Positions 49,221-57,724 of a DNA stretch of 64,000 nucleotides are shown here, piece by piece; the stretch's first letter is position 1, and each line of letters opens with the position of its first letter. The stretch is taken from positions 620,001 through 684,000 of the forward strand of contig NZ_JANUCJ010000002.1 of assembly GCF_024807615.1 (NCBI RefSeq), read 5' to 3'. The stretch comes from Tsukamurella ocularis. GTDB taxonomy: Bacteria > Actinomycetota > Actinomycetes > Mycobacteriales > Mycobacteriaceae. The notes under the pieces are model-generated. The model had not been told where the DNA came from and did not search any database. It saw nothing but the letters and a program-made list of their open reading frames with translations. The translations under genes were made by a program, and so were the position numbers.

Positions 49221-50183
49221 TCAGGGGATTCCCAGAATCGCGCGGGTCTTGTCGACGTCCCCGCCCATCGCGATGAGCAGCGCGTCGATGGAATCGAACC
49301 GCTCCATGCCGCGCACCCGGTCCACGAAATCGACGGCGACGTGCTGCCCGTAGAGATCGGCGGAGGTGTCCAGCACGAAGGCCTCGACGGTGCGCGTGCG
49401 TCCCGAGAAGGTCGGGTTGCTGCCCACCGACACTGCGGCCGGATACCGCTCGCCGGGCGTCACCTGCCCCACCACGGGGCCCGCTCCGAGCACGGTGAAC
49501 CACGCGGCGTACACGCCGTCGGCGGGGATCGCGGCGAACATCGGCGGGGCGACGTTCGCCGTCGGGAAGCCGAGCTCGCGGCCGCGGCCATCGCCGCGCA
49601 CGACGACGCCCTCCACCCGGTGCGGGCGCCCCAGCGCCTCGGCGGCGGCCTTCACGTCGCCCGCGTCCACGCAGGAGCGGATGTACGTCGAGGAGTAGGT
49701 GACCGAATGCTCCGTGAGCAGCGGCACCGCGTCCACGGAGAAGCCGAACTTGTGGCCGAGCCTCGCCAGCATCTCGACGTTGCCGAGGGCGCGGTAGCCG
49801 AAGGTGAAGTTGTCCCCCACCACGACCGCGGCGGCGTGCAGCCGCTCGACCAACACGGAGTGCACGAAGTCCTCGGCCGGTTGCGCCATGACCGTGGCGG
49901 TGAAGGGCATCACGCAGAAGACGTCGATGCCGAGCTCCTCGGCGAGCTCGGCCCGCCTGGTCAGCGTCGTCAGTTGCGGCGGATGCGATCCGGGCCGCAC
50001 CACCTCCGCGGGATGCGGATCGAACGTCATGAGGACCGCGGGAAGGCCACGCTCGTGGGCCTCCGCGGTCGCGCGTGCGATCAGTTGGGCGTGTCCACGG
50101 TGTACACCGTCGAACACGCCGATCGTTACGACACAGCGTCCCCAGTCCGCGGGAACGTCATCGAGCCCTCGCCAGCGAAGCAC
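49221..50183 (-). CDS. ribF: Bifunctional riboflavin kinase/FAD synthetase
   Basis: A 320-residue enzyme making FMN and FAD. N-terminal FMN adenylyltransferase: VVTIGVFDGVHRGHAQLIAR with the nucleotidyl-transfer His motif, and YSSTYIRSCVDAGDV. C-terminal riboflavin kinase: GRELGFPTANVAPP and later the PTFSGR loop. GTG at 50183 follows TAGGGT by 6 bases (leaderless), divergent from mntR. Confidence 0.95.
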   Translation of the reverse strand: MLRWRGLDDVPADWGRCVVTIGVFDGVHRGHAQLIARATAEAHERGLPAVLMTFDPHPAEVVRPGSHPPQLTTLTRRAELAEELGIDVFCVMPFTATVMAQPAEDFVHSVLVERLHAAAVVVGDNFTFGYRALGNVEMLARLGHKFGFSVDAVPLLTEHSVTYSSTYIRSCVDAGDVKAAAEALGRPHRVEGVVVRGDGRGRELGFPTANVAPPMFAAIPADGVYAAWFTVLGAGPVVGQVTPGERYPAAVSVGSNPTFSGRTRTVEAFVLDTSADLYGQHVAVDFVDRVRGMERFDSIDALLIAMGGDVDKTRAILGIP

Positions 50184-50217
50184 GCACTCACCCTATCGGA
50201 CGGCCTATGGTGGGTGC
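50184..50217. promoter_or_regulatory. 34-bp divergent leaderless promoters for ribF and mntR
   Basis: Minus strand: TAGGGT (50195-50190) and 6 bases to the ribF GTG. Plus strand: TATGGT (50206-50211) and 6 bases to the mntR GTG at 50218. The hexamers lie 10 bp apart, so polymerases on the two strands would compete. Confidence 0.65.
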
Positions 50218-50916
50218 GTGCCCAAGCCTCCCCTGCCCGATTCGCCGCGCCCCGTCGGCGAGCTGTCCGCGGTGACGCAGGACTACCTCAAGCAGATCTG
50301 GACCGCCCAGGAGTGGTCCGATGTGAAGGTCACGACCAAGTCGCTCGCCGATGCGCTCGGTGTCTCCGCGTCCACCGCCTCCGAGGCCATTCGCAAGCTC
50401 GCCGACCAAGGCCTGGTCGACCACGAGAAGTACGGGGCGGTGACGCTCACCGACGACGGCCGCGCCGCCGCCACGGCGATGGTGCGCCGGCACCGGCTCC
50501 TCGAGACCTTCCTGGTCTCGGAGCTCGGCTACGGCTGGGACGAGGTGCACGACGAGGCCGAGGTCCTAGAGCACGCAGTGTCCGAGCGCTTCCTCGCGCG
50601 CCTCGACGAGCGACTCGGCTACCCCGACCGCGATCCGCACGGCGATCCGATCCCCCAGCCCGACGGCACGGTCCCCACCCCCGACGCCTGCCTGCTGTCC
50701 GAGCTCGCGGCGGGCCAGTCCGGCACCGTCGCCCGCATCTCCGACTCCGACCCCGAGATGCTGCGCTACTTCCAGGAGGTCGGCATCGCACCCGATGCGC
50801 GGATCGAGGTCGTGGAATTGCGCAAGTTCCTCGGGACCGTCGCCGTCACGGTCGACGACGGTGCGCCGCTGGACCTGGGCGACGTGGCCGCGCAGGCCAT
50901 CTGGGTCAGGAGCTGA
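50218..50916 (+). CDS. mntR: DtxR-family metalloregulator (MntR/SirR type)
   Basis: A 232-residue Mn2+/Fe2+-responsive repressor. N-terminal winged helix (TTKSLADALGVSASTASEAI, residues 40-59), dimerisation/metal domain with MVRRHRLLETFLVSELGYGW and HDEAEVLEHAVSE (His/Glu ligands), and a C-terminal FeoA/SH3-like domain. Position and length match MntR/SirR Rv2788 of M. tuberculosis. GTG at 50218 follows TATGGT by 6 bases. Its 3' end overlaps the convergent tetR by 11 bp. Confidence 0.88.
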   Translation: MPKPPLPDSPRPVGELSAVTQDYLKQIWTAQEWSDVKVTTKSLADALGVSASTASEAIRKLADQGLVDHEKYGAVTLTDDGRAAATAMVRRHRLLETFLVSELGYGWDEVHDEAEVLEHAVSERFLARLDERLGYPDRDPHGDPIPQPDGTVPTPDACLLSELAAGQSGTVARISDSDPEMLRYFQEVGIAPDARIEVVELRKFLGTVAVTVDDGAPLDLGDVAAQAIWVRS

Positions 50917-51505
50917 CGGGCCAGGCGCCCGCGGCGATCGCGGCCACCGCCTCCAGCTCCTCCAGCGGCACCCCCTCGCGGGCCGCCGCGGCGAGGCCGT
51001 TCAGGGTCGCGAAGGTGAAGCGGGCCAGGGCCGTCGCATCGACGGCGGCGGGCAGCTCGCCGGACGCGACATCACGGGCGATCCGCTCTGCCAGGCGCCC
51101 GACGTTGGCGGACCGCATCGCGATCATGTAGTCCGTGACCTCGGCGTCCGCCGTGCCCGCGTCGCCGCTGACGACGAGGCAGCCACGGGGCAGGCCCGCG
51201 CGCGTGTACCGCCGCGGCCCCTCGGCGAGGAGGCGGAGGACCACCGCGTGCGCGGTGGACTCCTCCGCGAACGCGAGGTCGATGAAACCGCCGTAGGTGC
51301 GGTCGTACTCGGCGACGGCCTCCTCGAACAGGCGTCGCTTGTCGCCGAAGGCGCGGTAGAGGCTCGGCGCCTCGACGCCGAGGCGCTCCGTGAGGTCGCG
51401 GATCGAGGTGGCCTCGAAGCCCTTCTCCCAGAACAGCAGCGCGGCGGCGCCGAGCGCGGCGCCCCGGTCGAAGGAGCGCGGCCTGCCGCGGGTCGTCGTC
51501 GCCAT
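50906..51505 (-). CDS. TetR-family repressor of the adjacent SDR-MFS unit
   Basis: A 199-residue TetR protein. N-terminal HTH at residues 15-55 (GAAALLFWEKGFEATSIRDL, then LGVEAPSLYRAFGDKRRLFE); C-terminal ligand domain with TDYMIAMRSANVGRLAER. It is divergent from the SDR gene across 79 bp holding two related palindromes, so it very probably represses itself and the SDR-MFS operon until a small ligand binds. Confidence 0.87.
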   Translation of the reverse strand: MATTTRGRPRSFDRGAALGAAALLFWEKGFEATSIRDLTERLGVEAPSLYRAFGDKRRLFEEAVAEYDRTYGGFIDLAFAEESTAHAVVLRLLAEGPRRYTRAGLPRGCLVVSGDAGTADAEVTDYMIAMRSANVGRLAERIARDVASGELPAAVDATALARFTFATLNGLAAAAREGVPLEELEAVAAIAAGAWPVSS

Positions 51506-51511
51506 GACCTC

Positions 51512-51571
51512 ATTCTATAGCGATCGCTACGAATTGCTGCTAGCTTTCTTTCCGTAGCACTCACTACGAAA
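51512..51571. promoter_or_regulatory. Two TetR-type operators
   Basis: O1: TAGCGATCGCTA (51518-51529), perfect, within a longer TTC...GAA symmetry. O2: CGTAG-CACTCA-CTACG (51553-51568). Both share the pattern TAGC-n-TC-n-CTACGAA. Centres lie 37 bp apart. Each should overlap the start of one divergent transcript, in line with autoregulation and operon repression. Confidence 0.72.
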
Positions 51572-51584
51572 AGGAGCGGAACAC

Positions 51585-52340
51585 GTGAGCGACGATCTGG
51601 CAGGAAAGTACGCGCTGGTCACCGGGGCGAGTCGCGGGATCGGGCGAGCGATCGCGGACGACCTCGCGGACCGCGGGGCGACGGTGGCGGTCCACTACGG
51701 CGCGGACCGCGAGGCGGCGGAGGGCGTCGTGCGCGCGATCGAGGAGCGCGGCGGCCGGGCGTTCCCGATCCGGGCCGACCTCGCCGACAGGGACGCGTCG
51801 GCGCACCTGTGGAAGCAGTACGACCGGGAGGCCCCGCGGGCCGACATCGTGATCAACAACGCCGGAATCCTCGGCGGGCGAGTCCCGTTCGCCGAGGTCC
51901 AGGCGGACGTCTTCGACCGGGTCCTGGCCATCAACACCCGCGCGCCGTTCTTCGTCCTCCAGCACGCGCTCCCGCGACTGGCGGACGGCGGCCGGGTGGT
52001 GAACATCTCCACGCGCTTCACCCACGGCTCGTACAACCCCGCGCTGCTCCCCTACGCGATGTCCAAGGCGGCGGTCGACGCGCTGACCCACGCCGTCGCC
52101 AAGGAGCTGGCGCCCCGCGCCATCACCGTGAACGCGGTCGGGCCGGGCGGGACGGCGACGGACATGAACGCGGCGCGGCTCGCGACGGCGGAGGGGCGTG
52201 CGGCCATGGCGGCGGACTCGCCGCTCGGGCGGATCGGACAGCCCGCCGACGTGGCGGGGATCGTCGGCTTCCTGGTCTCCGACGCGGCGGGCTGGGTCAC
52301 CGGCCAGTGGATCGACGCGAGCGGCGGGTCGCTGCTGTGA
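51585..52340 (+). CDS. Short-chain dehydrogenase/reductase
   Basis: A 251-residue classical SDR. ALVTGASRGIGRAIADDLAD (cofactor), VINNAGIL, catalytic Ser in VNISTRFTHGS and YAMSKAAVDALTHAVAKELA (Tyr-x3-Lys), with GPGGTATDMN near the end. GTG at 51585 has AAGGAG upstream. The stop overlaps the MFS start by one base, so the pair is coupled and under TetR control; detoxification of a ligand that the MFS exports is plausible. Confidence 0.87.
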   Translation: MSDDLAGKYALVTGASRGIGRAIADDLADRGATVAVHYGADREAAEGVVRAIEERGGRAFPIRADLADRDASAHLWKQYDREAPRADIVINNAGILGGRVPFAEVQADVFDRVLAINTRAPFFVLQHALPRLADGGRVVNISTRFTHGSYNPALLPYAMSKAAVDALTHAVAKELAPRAITVNAVGPGGTATDMNAARLATAEGRAAMAADSPLGRIGQPADVAGIVGFLVSDAAGWVTGQWIDASGGSLL

Positions 52341-53530
52341 TGCCGCCGGCCGTCGTCGTCCTCGGATTCGGCATCTTCGCGCAGGGGACGTCCGAGCTGA
52401 TGCTCGCGGGCATCTTGCCCGACGTCGCCGCAGACCTGCAGGTCTCGATCCCCCGGGCGGGCCTGCTCATCTCGGTGTTCGCGCTGGGCATGATGGTCGG
52501 TGCCCCGATCCTCGCCCTCGCGACGCTGCGCTGGCCGAAACGGCGGGCACTGCTGGTCTTCACCACGATCTTCGCCGCCACCCACCTGGTCGCGGCGACC
52601 ACCGACTCCTTCGCCGTCCTCCTCGCGACCCGGTTCGCCGGCGCCTTCGTCTACGCCGGCTTCTGGGCAGTCGCCGCGACGACGGCGATCGGCCTCGTGC
52701 CCGAGGACCGCCGCGGGCGGGCGATGAGCGTCGTCGCCGGCGGACTCACGCTCGCGACGGTCATCGGCCTTCCCGCGGGGACCGTGCTCGGCCAGCACCT
52801 CGGATGGCGCGCGACCTTCCTCGCGGTCGCGATGGCGACCACCGTGGCGGGGGTCGCGGTCGCGACCACCGTCCCGGCACGGATCACGGGAAGCGGACCG
52901 TCGCACCCCCGGGAGGAGGTGCGCGCACTGCGGACCGGTCGGCTGTGGACGTCGTACGCCATCACCGCGTTCTCCATCGCCGCGCTGCTCATCAGCTTCG
53001 GCTATCTCGGCGCGATGCTGCTGGAGAGCTCGCACGCCGCCCCCGGGACGGTGCCCGTCGTGCTCGCGCTCTACGGTGCGGGCGCCGTAGCGGGCATCGC
53101 CGCGGGCGGGCGGCTCGCGGATCGTCGACCCGGCTCAGTCCTGGTGGGCGGTGCGGCGGCACTGGCAGTCGCCTCGGTGACGCTCGCGGTCGCCCTGCCT
53201 CATCCGGCCGCCGCCGCCGTCGCGGCGGCGCTGCTCGGCGCGGCGGGATTCGTGACGAACCCCGCGCTGAACTCGCGAGTGTTCGCCCTCGCCCCGGGTG
53301 CGCCGACACTCGCGCCGGCGTTCACCGTGGCGGCGTTCAACGTCGGGATCGCGGTGGGGCCGTGGCTGGGTGGAACACTTCTCGACCTGGGGGCGTCCTA
53401 CCGCGCGCTGCCGCTCGCCGGAGCGGTCCTGGCCGTCGTGGCGGCCGTGCTCGCGGCACTGGACGGCACCGCCGCACGGCGGGTCCGGCCGGCGGCGGAA
53501 CGAGCGACCGTGTGCCTCACAGGTTCTTGA
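52340..53530 (+). CDS. MFS transporter (DHA1 drug-export type)
   Basis: A 396-residue transporter with twelve hydrophobic segments. The N-terminus GFGIFAQGTSELMLAGILPD (helix 1) and the loop DRRGRAMSVVAGGLTLATVI resemble the chloramphenicol/arabinose-efflux DHA1 group. Substrate unknown; the TetR/SDR setting suggests a small hydrophobic compound. ATG at 52340 overlaps the SDR stop. Its 3' end overlaps the convergent alkD gene by 14 bp. Confidence 0.87.
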   Translation: MPPAVVVLGFGIFAQGTSELMLAGILPDVAADLQVSIPRAGLLISVFALGMMVGAPILALATLRWPKRRALLVFTTIFAATHLVAATTDSFAVLLATRFAGAFVYAGFWAVAATTAIGLVPEDRRGRAMSVVAGGLTLATVIGLPAGTVLGQHLGWRATFLAVAMATTVAGVAVATTVPARITGSGPSHPREEVRALRTGRLWTSYAITAFSIAALLISFGYLGAMLLESSHAAPGTVPVVLALYGAGAVAGIAAGGRLADRRPGSVLVGGAAALAVASVTLAVALPHPAAAAVAAALLGAAGFVTNPALNSRVFALAPGAPTLAPAFTVAAFNVGIAVGPWLGGTLLDLGASYRALPLAGAVLAVVAAVLAALDGTAARRVRPAAERATVCLTGS

Positions 53531-54185
53531 GTGCCTCGCGGCGGGACAGGCCGCTGAGCTCGGCCTCGTGGTCTGCCACGTAGCCGCGGACCCAGTCCGG
53601 GTCGGTCTTGGCGTGCTCGCGCAGCGCCCAGCCGATGGCCTTGCGCAGGAAGAACTCCGACTCGGGCAGGGCGGGCTCGATGACGTCGCTGAGCACTGCG
53701 GTGTCGAGCCTGCCCTTGCGGCCGAGCTGCGAGAGGATCGCCAGCCGACGCAGCCACAGGTCCTCGCCGAGGCTCCACGCCCGGACCACCGCCGCCGTGT
53801 CCTCGGGGTGGGCGTCGTGGAGCGCAGCGATGTGCCGGGCGGTCTCGTCGACGTGGTCCCACCAGGCCCCGGTGACGGCGATGTGCTGGTGCAGCGGGAG
53901 CAGGGCCGGGTCGCCCCGGCCGAGCCGGTAGCGCAGCAGATTCTGCGCGGCGTAGCGCTCCTCGCGGTACTCGGCTCCGTCCCACAGCGTGAGGACCACG
54001 TCGCGCAGCTCGTCGAGGTCCGCGGGCGGGTGCTCGCGCCGCACGGCGGCCGTGATCGCGCGCACCTGCGGCGAGGGCACGCCGAGGAAGGGCATCGCGG
54101 ACTTCATGTACGCCTGCATCTTCGGCGCCCGGTCGGGGTCCGCCACGGCCCGCAACTCCGCCTTGATCCCGTCGACCAGCTTCAC
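53517..54185 (-). CDS. AlkD-family DNA alkylation repair protein
   Basis: A 222-residue HEAT-like-repeat DNA glycosylase of the AlkC/AlkD family, removing bulky or alkylated purines. Landmarks: AYMKSAMPFLGVPSPQVRAI, then EYREERYAAQNLLRY, TGAWWDHVDETA with the Trp and Asp typical of the active site, and FLRKAIGWALREHAKTDP. GTG at 54185 is the best start. Confidence 0.87.
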   Translation of the reverse strand: MKLVDGIKAELRAVADPDRAPKMQAYMKSAMPFLGVPSPQVRAITAAVRREHPPADLDELRDVVLTLWDGAEYREERYAAQNLLRYRLGRGDPALLPLHQHIAVTGAWWDHVDETARHIAALHDAHPEDTAAVVRAWSLGEDLWLRRLAILSQLGRKGRLDTAVLSDVIEPALPESEFFLRKAIGWALREHAKTDPDWVRGYVADHEAELSGLSRREALKNL

Positions 54186-54217
54186 CTCGTCATCACCCGC
54201 GCCACGCTACGCGGCCG

Positions 54218-55297
54218 TCAGCGCACGCCCCCGCTATTGGTGCCCCGCCAGCGCAGCGGCGCCTCGTCGTACTCCTCCGCGATGTGCGCCGCCATCCCGA
54301 CGGTCCGCCCGTACTGGAACAGCACCTCCGTCGCCCGCGCCGGGAGCCCCAGCGTGTGCGCCACGGCCGCGCCCGCCAGGTCGATGTTGACCGCCCGGCC
54401 CGTGCGGGCGGCGAGCTCCGCGACGGCCCGCAGCGCGGGCGCGTCCGGGTCGTCCGCGCGCATCAGGCCCAGGACGACGGTGGCGCGCGGATCCTCCCCC
54501 GTGTAGACGATGTGCCCGAATCCCGCGAGGTGCCCTCCCCACGCGGCGTCGACGATCGCCGCGTCGACGTCACCGCCGCTGAGGACCTGCCCCAGCATCG
54601 CGTACGCAGCGGCCGGGGCGCCGCCGTGCAGCACGCCGGCCATCGCGCCGTACCCGGCCAGCAGCGCGTCGTAGAAACCAGCCCGCGCGGACGCGGCGAC
54701 CCGGGCCGCCGTCGTCGAGGCGGCGAGGCCGTTGTCGATCAGGCAGGTCGCGAGCGCGTCGACCCAGGGGTGGTCGAGGCGCGCCTCGGGGACGAACCCC
54801 GCCAGGACCGGCAGCAGGCCGAGCGCGCGCTCGGCGACGTGCGTGCGGTCGGCCCGCACCGGGTCCTGTGCGGCGAGCAGTGCGACAGCGAGCGGAATCC
54901 GGCGTTCGAGCGCCACCGCCCGCGCAGGGTCCAGGTCGACGGTCGGCGGCGCCACCACCGCGTCCACGTCCACCTCAAGGACGAACCGCGCGGCCGCCGC
55001 GAAGTCCAGCTCCGCACAGACCGCGGCGATCGGCCGACCGCGCAGGTGCAGCGCGTCGCCGCGCAACGAGGAGACCCGGGTCGTCACGGCCCGGAACCGG
55101 AGGAGGCGATCGGCCTCCCGCCGGCCGTCGTGCTTGGCCGCGGCGAGCGAGTCGACCTCGGTGCGATCGAAGAGCGACTCCGCCTGCCCCGGCATGCGCC
55201 GCGAATGCAGCACCCCGCGACTGACGTAGGAGTACAGAGTGCCGCGTTTGACGCCGAGCCGCTCGGCGGCCTCCGAGGTCGTGATCCACCGGTCCAC
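54218..55297 (-). CDS. Citrate-synthase-like protein with N-terminal helix-turn-helix
   Basis: A 359-residue fusion. Residues 1-55 form an excisionase/MerR-like HTH (TTSEAAERLGVKRGTLYSYV, then RRMPGQAESLFDRTEV). Residues 60-359 are a citrate synthase fold retaining LHGGAP and GFGHIVYTGEDPRA (both active-site His) and NIDLAG (Asp). The usual substrate-Arg segment RPSARYIG of its neighbour is replaced by LRWRGTNSGG. It is divergent from a conventional citrate synthase across 54 bp with two palindromes, so it may be a metabolite-sensing regulator that kept the enzyme fold. Activity is uncertain. Confidence 0.78.
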   Translation of the reverse strand: MDRWITTSEAAERLGVKRGTLYSYVSRGVLHSRRMPGQAESLFDRTEVDSLAAAKHDGRREADRLLRFRAVTTRVSSLRGDALHLRGRPIAAVCAELDFAAAARFVLEVDVDAVVAPPTVDLDPARAVALERRIPLAVALLAAQDPVRADRTHVAERALGLLPVLAGFVPEARLDHPWVDALATCLIDNGLAASTTAARVAASARAGFYDALLAGYGAMAGVLHGGAPAAAYAMLGQVLSGGDVDAAIVDAAWGGHLAGFGHIVYTGEDPRATVVLGLMRADDPDAPALRAVAELAARTGRAVNIDLAGAAVAHTLGLPARATEVLFQYGRTVGMAAHIAEEYDEAPLRWRGTNSGGVR

Positions 55298-55299
55298 GG

Positions 55300-55333
55300 G
55301 TTGATTGAATCAACATTGCAGTAGTTGATCAAC
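55300..55333. promoter_or_regulatory. Paired TTGAT/ATCAA palindromes between the two citrate-synthase genes
   Basis: Site 1: gttgattgaatcaac (55300-55314), perfect except for its central base. Site 2: gttgatcaac (55324-55333), perfect. Both present GTTGAT/ATCAAC half-sites. They lie 3-18 bp from the starts of the divergent genes, the right place for operators of the HTH-citrate-synthase protein. Confidence 0.65.
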
Positions 55334-55351
55334 ATCGCTCACACTCGGTGC

Positions 55352-56464
55352 ATGACCACACCGCTCATCGCCCCGGCGGGGCTCAAGAACGTCATCGTGA
55401 CCGACACAGCGATCGGCGACGTCCACGGCGAGGAGGGCTACTTCCACTACCGCGGCCACGACGCCACACGCCTCGCGGCGGAGGTCACCTTCGAGGATGC
55501 CTGGCACCTCGTGCTGTTCGGCAGCCTGCCCGGGCTGTCCGACGGCGCCGCGTTCGCCCGTCGCGTCGGCGCCCGGCGCGTTCTACCGGGCGGCGTGCTC
55601 GACGTGCTGCGGGCCACCGTCGGGCCGGACACCGAGCCGATGCACGCGTTGCGCGTGGCGCTCGCCGCACTCGGCCTCGACGACCGGCCGCTCATGGACC
55701 TTGCCGAGGACGAGCGCACTGAGGCCGCGCTGCAGTACGCCGCGGTGACGCCGACCATCCTGGCCGCGGCGCACCGATTGGCGCGAGGGCAGCGACCCCT
55801 CGACGCCGACCTCACCGCCGGCCACGCCGCCGACTACCTGCGCATGGCCACCGGGATCGCGGACGCGGACGCCGCGGCAGCACTGCAGACCTACCTGGTC
55901 GCGACCATCGACCACGGCTTCAACGCCTCGACCTTCGCCGGGCGGGTGATCGCGTCCACTGGATCAGACATATCGTCATGCCTCCTCGGTGCCCTCGGCG
56001 CCTTCCTCGGTCCGCTGCACGGCGGTGCGCCGAGCCGGGCGCTGGCCGCGCTAGACGAAATCGGCGATCCGTCGAACACTCGCGCCTGGGTGCGCGGGAA
56101 GATCGCCCGCGACGAGAAGATCATGGGCTTCGGGCACGCCGTGTACCGCACGCACGACCCGCGGTCGGAGCTACTCAAGGAAGTGGTGACCGGATTCGAC
56201 TCCCCACTGGTGAGACAGGCCCGCGCGGTCGAGGCCGAGATCGAGGCGGGGATCAACGAACTGAAGCCCGGTAGGCGTCTCTACGCGAACGTCGAGTTCT
56301 ACGCGGGCGTGCTGATGACCGAGGTGGGTCTGCCGCCGTCCATGTTCACGCCCACCTTCGGCGTCGCCCGCGTCGTCGGCTGGACCGCGAACGTCCTCGA
56401 GCAGGTCCGACAGGGCAAAATCATCCGCCCGTCCGCCCGCTACATCGGAGAGAACTTGCAGTAG
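55352..56464 (+). CDS. Citrate synthase/2-methylcitrate synthase family enzyme
   Basis: A 370-residue enzyme condensing an acyl-CoA with oxaloacetate. Active-site parts: YFHYRGHDATRLA at the N-terminus, LGPLHGGAPSRALAAL (first His), IMGFGHAVYRTHDPRSELLK (second His), NVEFYAGVLM (Glu where classical enzymes have Asp) and IIRPSARYIGEN (substrate Arg). Short bacterial type, CitA- or MmgD-like. ATG at 55352 lacks a clear ribosome site. Probably controlled by the divergent HTH homologue. Confidence 0.85.
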   Translation: MTTPLIAPAGLKNVIVTDTAIGDVHGEEGYFHYRGHDATRLAAEVTFEDAWHLVLFGSLPGLSDGAAFARRVGARRVLPGGVLDVLRATVGPDTEPMHALRVALAALGLDDRPLMDLAEDERTEAALQYAAVTPTILAAAHRLARGQRPLDADLTAGHAADYLRMATGIADADAAAALQTYLVATIDHGFNASTFAGRVIASTGSDISSCLLGALGAFLGPLHGGAPSRALAALDEIGDPSNTRAWVRGKIARDEKIMGFGHAVYRTHDPRSELLKEVVTGFDSPLVRQARAVEAEIEAGINELKPGRRLYANVEFYAGVLMTEVGLPPSMFTPTFGVARVVGWTANVLEQVRQGKIIRPSARYIGENLQ

Positions 56465-56473
56465 CATAATCGG

Positions 56474-57601
56474 GTGAGAACACAGTCGGCCTCCGGACGC
56501 TTCCGCATCGGCCAGCACACCGTCGAACTCCGTGCACCCCGGCTCTCGGATGCCGACTCGTGGCGCCGCACCTGCCTGGAGCACGAGGAGCGGCTGCGCC
56601 CCGCATTCGGCGACGCGAACGCCGATTGGGTCTCCGAACACTCGTCGACGGCGTGGGCCGACAAATGGTGGTGCGCACGGACGGACCCGTTCGTCGTCCA
56701 CTCCCGCGTCCTGATCGCCGGGGACGGAACCGATGCGCGCATGGTGGGTCAGGTGGAGCACGTCGGCCCCGACCCACGGACGGGCCACGTCGAGACCTCG
56801 ATCTGGATCGCGGGAGTACCGAAATCGTCCCCCTCCATCGCCCAGTGGGCGCTCGCGACGTGCGTACTCGACGTACTCCTCATGTTTCCGGATGTCCCGC
56901 GAGTCATCGGACCGGTGTACGTGCACAACCGCGCCGCAGCGGCCCTCGGCGAATCGGTCGGATTCGAGCACGTCCAGACTTTGCGCCGACTCCGCGAGTA
57001 CGCGGGACAGCCCGCAGATCATGCGATCTACGCCATCGAGAACACCGCCGAGGTGCGCGCCGCGCTGGCCTCGAACGTCGATGGGATCGCAGCGGTCCCG
57101 CTGCCTCGGAGCAGGGCCGCCGCGCCCTCACTCGCGGCGACGCTCGGCGCCGCCCGGCTCGGCGCGCGCAAGGTGCGTGGTCGCATGCGCCGGTCGAATC
57201 CGATCGACGCACCCCACGCACTTCCAGGAGTGGCACGCGCCGCCGGAGACCACACGGTCGAGTTCCACGCCAGGCGTGGCGGAGTGTACGAGGCGCACGT
57301 CGACGGCCGGCCGGCCGGCACGGCCCAGGTGTCCGTCGACGTGGGGACCTCCACGACGGAGATCATCGACCGTACGTCCCACGAGCTGCCCGCAGGAACG
57401 GCCGACGCAGTAGTCATCGCCGCGTGCCGGGCCGCTGCTCAGCACCAGGAAACCCGGCGGTTGACGATCGCCGCGGCCGACCCGAGCCCGCGCGTCACAG
57501 ACGCGCTGGCGACCATCGGCTTCCGCCCCGAGGGGGCCACGTGGCCCACCCGCGGCGACGAATCCACGCCGCGCGCGACGTGGACCCGCCTGCGCGAGTA
57601 G
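56474..57601 (+). CDS. GNAT-like protein with a duplicated C-terminal domain
   Basis: A 375-residue protein. Residues 1-195 resemble a RimJ/RimL-type acetyltransferase (LRAPRLSDADSWRRT, then VYVHNRAAAALGESVGFEHV). Residues 200-255 are an Arg/Pro-rich linker. Residues 259-375 form a second domain whose close copy is the separate gene at 57725-58135. GTG at 56474 follows TAGCAT by 6 bases; that hexamer starts inside the stop codon of the citrate synthase gene. Substrate unknown. Confidence 0.7.
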   Translation: MRTQSASGRFRIGQHTVELRAPRLSDADSWRRTCLEHEERLRPAFGDANADWVSEHSSTAWADKWWCARTDPFVVHSRVLIAGDGTDARMVGQVEHVGPDPRTGHVETSIWIAGVPKSSPSIAQWALATCVLDVLLMFPDVPRVIGPVYVHNRAAAALGESVGFEHVQTLRRLREYAGQPADHAIYAIENTAEVRAALASNVDGIAAVPLPRSRAAAPSLAATLGAARLGARKVRGRMRRSNPIDAPHALPGVARAAGDHTVEFHARRGGVYEAHVDGRPAGTAQVSVDVGTSTTEIIDRTSHELPAGTADAVVIAACRAAAQHQETRRLTIAAADPSPRVTDALATIGFRPEGATWPTRGDESTPRATWTRLRE

Positions 57602-57724
57602 CGGATCGGACGTCGCCGTCTGACGGTGCGTACGCTCCGGGCCTGATACCCAGAGGCGAGCCGTCCTCGGCAGATGCCCCTAATGGTGGACAAAAGTCCG
57701 GATATTTGCGATATCATCCCATTC
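57602..57724 (+). promoter_or_regulatory. Promoter region of the small duplicated-domain gene
   Basis: TGGACA (57687-57692), 19 bp, TATCAT (57712-57717), 7 bases to the ATG at 57725: a leaderless promoter. Two small palindromes overlap it, GGAC-aaaa-GTCC and GATAT-ttgcg-ATATC. The segment is unusually AT-rich for the window. Confidence 0.55.
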
